From Margaritispora aquatica (lineage: Eukaryota; Ascomycota; Leotiomycetes; Helotiales; Discinellaceae): a stretch of DNA of 64,000 nt. The notes under the pieces are model-generated. The model saw nothing but the letters and a program-made list of their open reading frames with translations, was not told where the DNA came from and searched no databases. A program made the translations under genes and the position numbers. Location of the stretch: positions 248,001 through 312,000 of the forward strand of contig VJWN01000031.1 of NCBI GenBank assembly GCA_007644065.1. Reading direction: 5' to 3'. This document shows positions 57,877 to 64,000 of this stretch, piece after piece (the first letter of the stretch is position 1; each line of letters opens with the position of its first letter).

Positions 57877-59985
57877 CTAAGCAAGCAGCTGATAAACACT
57901 CAAACGATCCGCATTACCGCAATACTCGCTCGAATCACCTCCACAAAGCATGGAACACTCGCTTGCTGGTGCAGCGACTCCGGTCGCAGCAACAGCACTT
58001 CCACACCAACACTCAACACTCCACTCGGTGCCGAAATACTGGTACCCCGTACAGAACGCCGCGCAAGTCTCCAGCGTCATGGTCGAGCTGCTCGTGCTCT
58101 TCGCGCTCAGGGTCCTAGCTCCACCATCTGTCATACAGCCGATGCTGGTGTATCCGCCCACGGTTGCGGGTTGCGAGGGAGCCACATAAGCTTCGTTGTG
58201 GTAGAGTGAAAGGCTGCCTGAACCACCGCACATCTGGGCAGAGTTACCCGTGCATGGGTAGTTGCATTCAGATAACGCAGTTGGGGCGGAACCAGCGGTG
58301 AGGGTGCTGCCGCACCAACATTCGCGGGACCATTCGACGCCGAAGTATGGGTACAGGTGGCAGTCGGAAGCGCATTGCTCGAGGGTCATGGTGTCGGAGC
58401 TGGTCAGGGCGGCTGAGAGGGCACGTCCAGTTGCAGGCTCGCTGTAGCAGGAGACGAAAGAGTAGACGCCGACTGAGGGGAGGGTGGTGCCTGTTGGTAC
58501 GGAGGAGGAGGAGGAGGTCGCACTTATGGTTGAGGTTTTGAAGGTTGTGGAGCTAGATGATGATGATGAGGCGGCGGCGGAGGAGCTGCTCAATGGCTTG
58601 GAGGAAGTGGATGAGCTAGAACTTGAAGCTGCTGCAGAGCTGCTTGATGACTTGGAGCTGGAGCTGGAACTTGAAGCTGCCGCAGAGCTGCTTGATGACT
58701 TGGAAGAAGAACTGGAGCTCGAAGCTGCGGCACTGGAAGTTGTAGATGACAACACACTGGTGCTTGAGGACAAAGTAGATGACGACTTGCTTGTCGACGA
58801 TGCTACTGCACTGCTCGAGCTGGAACTAGCAGCCTTGCTAGTAGACGACGAGCTGCTTGCCGCAGCTGAGCTGGTCGAGCTAGCCGAAACAGACTTCTTC
58901 TTATACAGTGTCAACAGTCTTCCACCACCGCAAATCTCAGTTGGTGCACCACCGCAAACATTAGCACAGCTTGCCTCTGGTGCAGCAGCAGATCCAGCTC
59001 CCAGAGCAGCACCGCACCAACACTCCACGCTGTACTGGGTAGCCATGTACAATGAGCCAGCGCACAAGGTTGCGCACTTCTCGTTCGTCATGTCGGCTGC
59101 TGTGGTCATGGTGGTAAGGGTACGGCTTCCGTCTGCTGGTTCGGCCCAGCAGGAGACGTAGTCGTAGTTTGTGAGGACGGCGGGGGAGGCAGTTGGGACG
59201 GGAGCCGCGGAGGTGGTGCTTGGGAGGGCGGGGCTGGATCCGTTGCGGAAGACTACGAAGTTCACCATGAAGAAGGTGGCTAGATTGAGCTCTGGAAGAG
59301 TGGTTAGATGCTTGTTCCAAAACAATTGGGCGTGTTATGATTGAACTCGAAAATTTGAAATTCCAATTGATATTGAAATCTGACTTACTGGCATTGTTGG
59401 CAGGTGAGTACCGAACCTCATAAGTGTCTCCACCTCCAGCAGTTTGGATACCAATTTGTCCTCCAATCTCAGGTGGTGTAGTGAGACGCGAAGCAAGTCT
59501 CATCCAGATCTCAAGCTCATCCGTATCGGGATTGCAGCCATATGTTGGTTGAAATTGGGCATATGCATAGCCATCACGATCGGTCATGAACATCTTGGTT
59601 GTGTCATCGTTCTCGTTGTACTAGAGAAATTTCAAATTAGCATTCCAAACCCTGACCTGAGAATTGGATTGCAATTGCCTACCTCCAAGTCAATGACTGC
59701 ATTGCGCAAGTATCCACCACCATCGAACTTCAAGTAGCCATTCACCAAGTACATGGTATCGCCTGACGCAACTCCCTGTGGATTCAGCACCAAATGCTGA
59801 TCGTAGCCATTGGGTCTGAAATTCAGGACCCTGTTGTGCACAGCTGGCAGAGAACTGTTTTGCACATACAGACTGAACTGCTGTGTGATATTCCTCGACA
59901 ACGGCGTTGTGGGAATCGTGCAAGCGAGTGTGCTAGACACGGCTCCTAGCAAAGCTAGAAGCGTGGCAGAGGAAGTGAAACCCAT
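57877..59985 (-). CDS. Secreted protein with three WSC domains and a Ser-rich stalk
   Basis: Exons 59683..59985, 59389..59620 and 57877..59291 join to 649 residues. A signal peptide (1-21) precedes an N-terminal domain of about 170 residues, with 'NRVLNFRPNGYDQHLVL' and 'YGCNPDTDELEIWMRL', of a type often found before WSC domains in fungi. WSC domain 1 ('YDYVSCWAEPADGSRTL', 'ECWCGAALGAG') is followed by a stalk of more than 100 mostly Ser residues. WSC domains 2 and 3 follow, each with 'ECWCG' and the usual eight cysteines. The protein ends just after WSC 3, with no membrane segment or GPI tail. It is probably wall-bound carbohydrate-binding rather than a stress sensor. The repeated Ser codons make this region prone to length change. 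Confidence 0.9.
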
Positions 59986-62900
59986 GATTTTGGCCGTTGG
60001 GGGAAAGTCGAAACGATTGACTGAACGATCGAGCGAATGTGAGCCAATGCTGTGTCTGACAACAATGGGCTTGAGATCAAAGACAGTCTCAGTGAGGAAG
60101 ATACGAGGAGCAGGCGCGCCGAGGAATATTTATTCATCAGAGCAGCTCACCTCTCACTCTTGTCCTCTCCACTTTAACAGCTTACCGAATATCTGCAGCA
60201 CAGGAAAGCTCGAGCCTTGCGATACTTCCCTTGTAAAGCACATAGCCAGCCAGTGATGAGCGACAGGCAATATCAGTCAGCCTGAGCTTACTTTATCGGA
60301 GCTGTTGTCAATATCGTGATGCATGCCAGTGCATATTCTTCTACCGAAAACAATATTTGGCGCGCCCGCCACGTCGATACTTCCCATCCCCATGGTCGGA
60401 CAAACACCCTTGGCAAGTGAAGGCTGAAGAACCATGATTGCGCCGTGAAAAAGACGGGATAGAAGTGTTTGTCAACATTGAGAGTTAGAGGGATCGCCTT
60501 GGGGCGTCCTTTAGTATTTCAAGAATGTTACACCAACTTGCTGAAGAACAAAATCGTGTGCTCGAGAAAAAAGATGCAGGAAAATGCTGCAGCTTCAGAG
60601 CTCCCCTGGATGCACTCTCGCTTAAGCTGCAGGCTGACTTCGTGAGAAGACTTCTCATCAAGGGGAATGCTAGGCCTTGCTGCAACTCATCTCATCGATA
60701 TCGAGAGATCGGGCAAAGTGAGGCTTGAAAAAGGTGCTACACCAAATCACAAGCAAGCGCTGGAATACTCCGTGATCTGTACAATAAGGTTCAGAAAGGG
60801 AAGGTTATGTCTATCTTTAACCTTCTCTCCCAAAGAGGACAACAACCAGACAAACAAACACATCAGGTCCAATGGCTACTGGCTTCTCCGTAAGGCTGCA
60901 TAAGTCCAACCTACCAAATTCCTCAACGACGAGAATCTTCGTCCACGCACCGTCCACCCGACATATTGTGCTTGCGTATGCCCTAGTCACTCGTGTAGCC
61001 ACTATCCGCCAGTTTAGGGTATATCGGGCCGTGCCAAGGCGAATCCTCTAGGTACGGAGCGGGGGCTGCACCCTCTTCGGAGGGTGGAGAATGTGAACAG
61101 ATGCAAAGGATTCCGAATATACGAGGGAGGTGAAAAGCTGACATGCTTGTGAAGGTGGGAAAGTGGTGAGGGAGATGCATAGGAGGATGCAAGGGCCCCC
61201 CCCCCCGCCAATCTTGGCCCAGACTATGATCTGAGCAAGGAATGGCTGGAATTCTCCGCCGCCCATCTCCGCGTCAAGTGACATATCTGAATGAATGCGA
61301 ATCCGATGCCCAGACGAAGAGGGTTGGGGGTTGGGGTTGGTTGGTGGAAGCAAATATCCAAAATTACACTTTGATAACGAAGTGTTGAAATAACTTCCAT
61401 ATTAGCACTATACGCCGTGCTCAATTAAAAGCAACGTGCTGTCCAAAAGATAAGAAGGTCTTTCGATCTTCTGGTCCTCTTTCTTTCTCCAGGTGCCGCA
61501 TAGCCAGCCCATGATGGCATGGCTGACTGTTGGTTTGCGGGGCATGCCAACAACCCCACCCCACTTACACGAAGGAATGGCCTCCAGCCGAGCTGAATAA
61601 CGTGTGGCGACTGAGGGCGTGCAGACGTGCAGCGAATCAATACAAGCGAATCAATACTTGCACAAAAAAAGCTGAAGATGGAGAAAATCTAGATTCGTAG
61701 CAGAGAATCAATTGCCTAACTAAGTGCGTGAGCGACGCCCAAAAGTCAAAATCAAGAAGTGAGAAGGGAAGGACTTGTTACTTTCGTATGGGTACCCATA
61801 CAATAGTGCGATGCGGCAACATGTCACTCCTCGGCTCTACACTTGAGAGATCAATATTGTACCAAAAGGAACTTCATTTGCGGGGAACTTGATTTGACGG
61901 CAGACTGATGGAGAATATCAAATTAGATCTCGCCATCTCTATTCCAGGAAAGTCACATCTTCATGGAGGTCGTTAGCAGCCATTGATCTCCTTGCTCGCT
62001 GTGCAGAATCAAATATTATCCGCCTCGAAGTATTTGAACGACCTTGAATCTCGGAACTTTTACCCTGCTATACACTTTGCACAAAGTTCTTAAGTACTTA
62101 AGCAGATTCACTTGACTAACACAGACTTGCCATTTCATCCTCTTCTCTCATGCCAGCCTGTGCTTTTAATCTAATGAAAACGACCCTCTATGACCAACGC
62201 CCCGCTGCACGCATGATCAAGAATACATCTGTCATAGTGAAACACAATCTCGAGCCGCAGCATGATCAAAATATTACACGGTTATTGGCCAGCGTTTGTG
62301 CTTCGCCATTTCAAAGAAGTGTATATTAAACTCGCGTATCGAATATGCAACCACCTATCGTCTCTCAGAGTCATCGGAGTCTGAACTTGAACAATGATTC
62401 CTTTGTAGAGGAGTCCAGATAAGAGATCCAGAATCAGGGCTCCAGACCTGACCAAAGCGACTAAGTTGATGCCTTTCTCTGGGGAATTAAAAGTCGCGAG
62501 AATACTAAGACCCTTTCCGCTGTCTTGACAGGTCTAAGAAATCTCAATACAACTGAAAGGTCAAGTTATTATAGTTCTAGAAGATTGTAACACCACTTGA
62601 TGTCCTCTCCATATATCAATCCACCATCAACCTCACATAAGCACAATAGAATAGCTTAGTAAAATTCGAGAAAAGTATTCTTGATCAATAACAAGCATAG
62701 AATTCTATAACACATACTTAGATCACACGATATGTTCTCGCTAAAGACATCGAAGTTGAAGTTTTGCTTGTGTTATTAGGAAGTTACTCCTAAGGTGTCT
62801 CAGTCGTTCAGCTAACACTCAGTTACTTTACTCAATAACAGCGTGTCCTATCTGATCAATGGTGTGTGTATGTATGTATTGTAACACAAACTCAACCCCA

Positions 62901-64000
62901 CAAACCTCCCAATCCAAAGCTCGTTCAGAACAGAGGAAAGATTAATCAACTAGCTAGCCAAAGCAGCGAGACCTACATTTCCGAGGAGACCTAGGAATCG
63001 GCATCCCAAAACCCAAATCCAAATCCAAAGACACAACAACCGCCAAACTAGACAGCGTCACCGACTGCCTGGCTGCAGTGCAACAAAATTCATAACAGCG
63101 AAGTAGACGTATACGTAGCAGACGATGAACCACAAATACAGAGGCATGGAACTCAACTCTGCAATAGCTGCTCCACATGGGGCTCTGGGTGGATTCACGA
63201 TGAATGCGTGATTAGTGACTCGTGGGCGGTTGCACAGACTAAAATGAGTGGATGAGTGGATTGTTCACGATGGACGATGGGATGGGTCGAGCGTCTTCTC
63301 TTCCGTAGTACTTGGTACCTTAGAATTGAGGGGTTGAGATATCATGTCATCGCTTCGCTGTGCTGTCATACAGGGAATGGACTTACCTAGCTATATTGTG
63401 CTCAAGGCAAATTAACCGATGGGTATGTAAACATGTATCTAAGTAGATATGTAAATAAGATTCAATCTTTAGGTTTAACATACCCTGTATATCATACATG
63501 AGAGACGTTTCCCCTCCTGCATATGATTCGAGCAAATGCGAGTCTTTTCCAATTCAATATTCAATAGGAGGATGAGTTGGTGTCCAACTCGCTTCGGAGA
63601 CTAGGTCGTAATTCAAAATCCTACGAATATAGTAAATTCGAGTAGTTTGCAAATAATCCGAATAAGTGAGATGCTGTATAGCGTACGCAGTAGCTCGCTT
63701 AGCTATTTCCATTCATTAATCTAGCACTCATCTGAGACGGCGTACGTTCTCAGACTGTAGCCGTGTAGCTCATATCCATCCAGAGCCCATCTACTCTTTC
63801 GAACGCCAGACGCCACCCTCCCCCTTCCTCGTTGATTCATGCATTCAAACTCCCATATCCTATATCCCATATTCATCATCCCCATGTCAACAAACACCAA
63901 GTTCACACCAATTCTCTCCCTCCCTCTGGCCCTGCCTGGCTCACTCACGCTCACACCTCACTAAATTAATTCACAAACTCAATCCTCCATCTTAACATCC
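59986..64000. other. Gene-poor right end
   Basis: 4 kb with the WSC gene promoter at its left. Open frames are short and mostly overlapping. A minus-strand frame at 62954-63178 and a plus-strand frame ending 'KLDSVTDCLAAVQQNS' near 63092 overlap; neither has a clear start or intron set. A C-homopolymer (61195-61206) breaks the sequence. I see no transposase or reverse transcriptase motif. Confidence 0.5.

Noticed and set aside
62954..63178. Small open frame near the right end, and an overlapping plus-strand tail
   Set aside because: Neither strand gives a full gene model. The plus-strand tail has a stop just upstream and no clear first exon.
1..64000. Transposon genes, CRISPR arrays, secondary-metabolite core genes, rRNA
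   Set aside because: I looked for reverse transcriptase, transposase, polyketide/peptide synthase and array patterns and saw none. Only short repeat remnants are present.

Overview
The window is nuclear DNA of a filamentous ascomycete. I infer Pezizomycotina, possibly Leotiomycetes. The evidence is short spliceosomal introns (about 47-100 nt) with GT..AG ends and CTAAC/CTGAC branch points, fungal gene families (WSC, 2EXR, DUF2985, CorA-like, urea amidolyase), and long AT-rich spacers. There are no operons, CRISPR arrays or ribosomal genes. Splice sites were read by eye; every join listed keeps the reading frame.

Layout. 0-3.2 kb: a Dcr2-type phosphatase cut by the left edge, and a mitochondrial Trm61-type tRNA methyltransferase. 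5.2-14.6 kb: a urea-use locus, with urea amidolyase (Dur1,2) and a Dur3-type urea transporter diverging from a 1.2-kb promoter that holds a cluster of GATA-factor sites. 15.4-23.5 kb: a DUF2985 membrane protein, a monoacylglycerol-lipase-like hydrolase, mitochondrial ClpP, and a divergent predicted mitochondrial protein with AT-hook-like motifs. 24-31.2 kb: a minus-strand run of secreted proteins. Three are paralogous, with ten cysteines, a Ser/Thr stalk and a GPI-like tail. A 347-residue secreted protein lies between them, and a broken fourth copy lies beyond. 31.4-34.7 kb: small hypothetical genes. 35-39.5 kb: three 2EXR-domain genes. 42.8-48.6 kb: a Myb-like protein, Apa2 phosphorylase and a CorA-like membrane protein, the last enclosed by a 26-bp inverted repeat. 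50.5-52 kb: a divergent pair of small Cys/His proteins that are paralogs. 53-60 kb: an uncharacterised multi-pass membrane protein, an aldo/keto reductase and a three-WSC-domain secreted protein. 60-64 kb: no convincing gene.

Working together. Dur3 imports urea, and Dur1,2 carboxylates and hydrolyses it to ammonia and CO2. The GATA cluster fits nitrogen-catabolite control. ClpP and its divergent neighbour both carry mitochondrial-type leaders. The strongest candidate for something undescribed is the ten-cysteine GPI-type family, whose cysteine spacing and intron positions are conserved across three local copies. The 50-52 kb Cys/His pair comes second.
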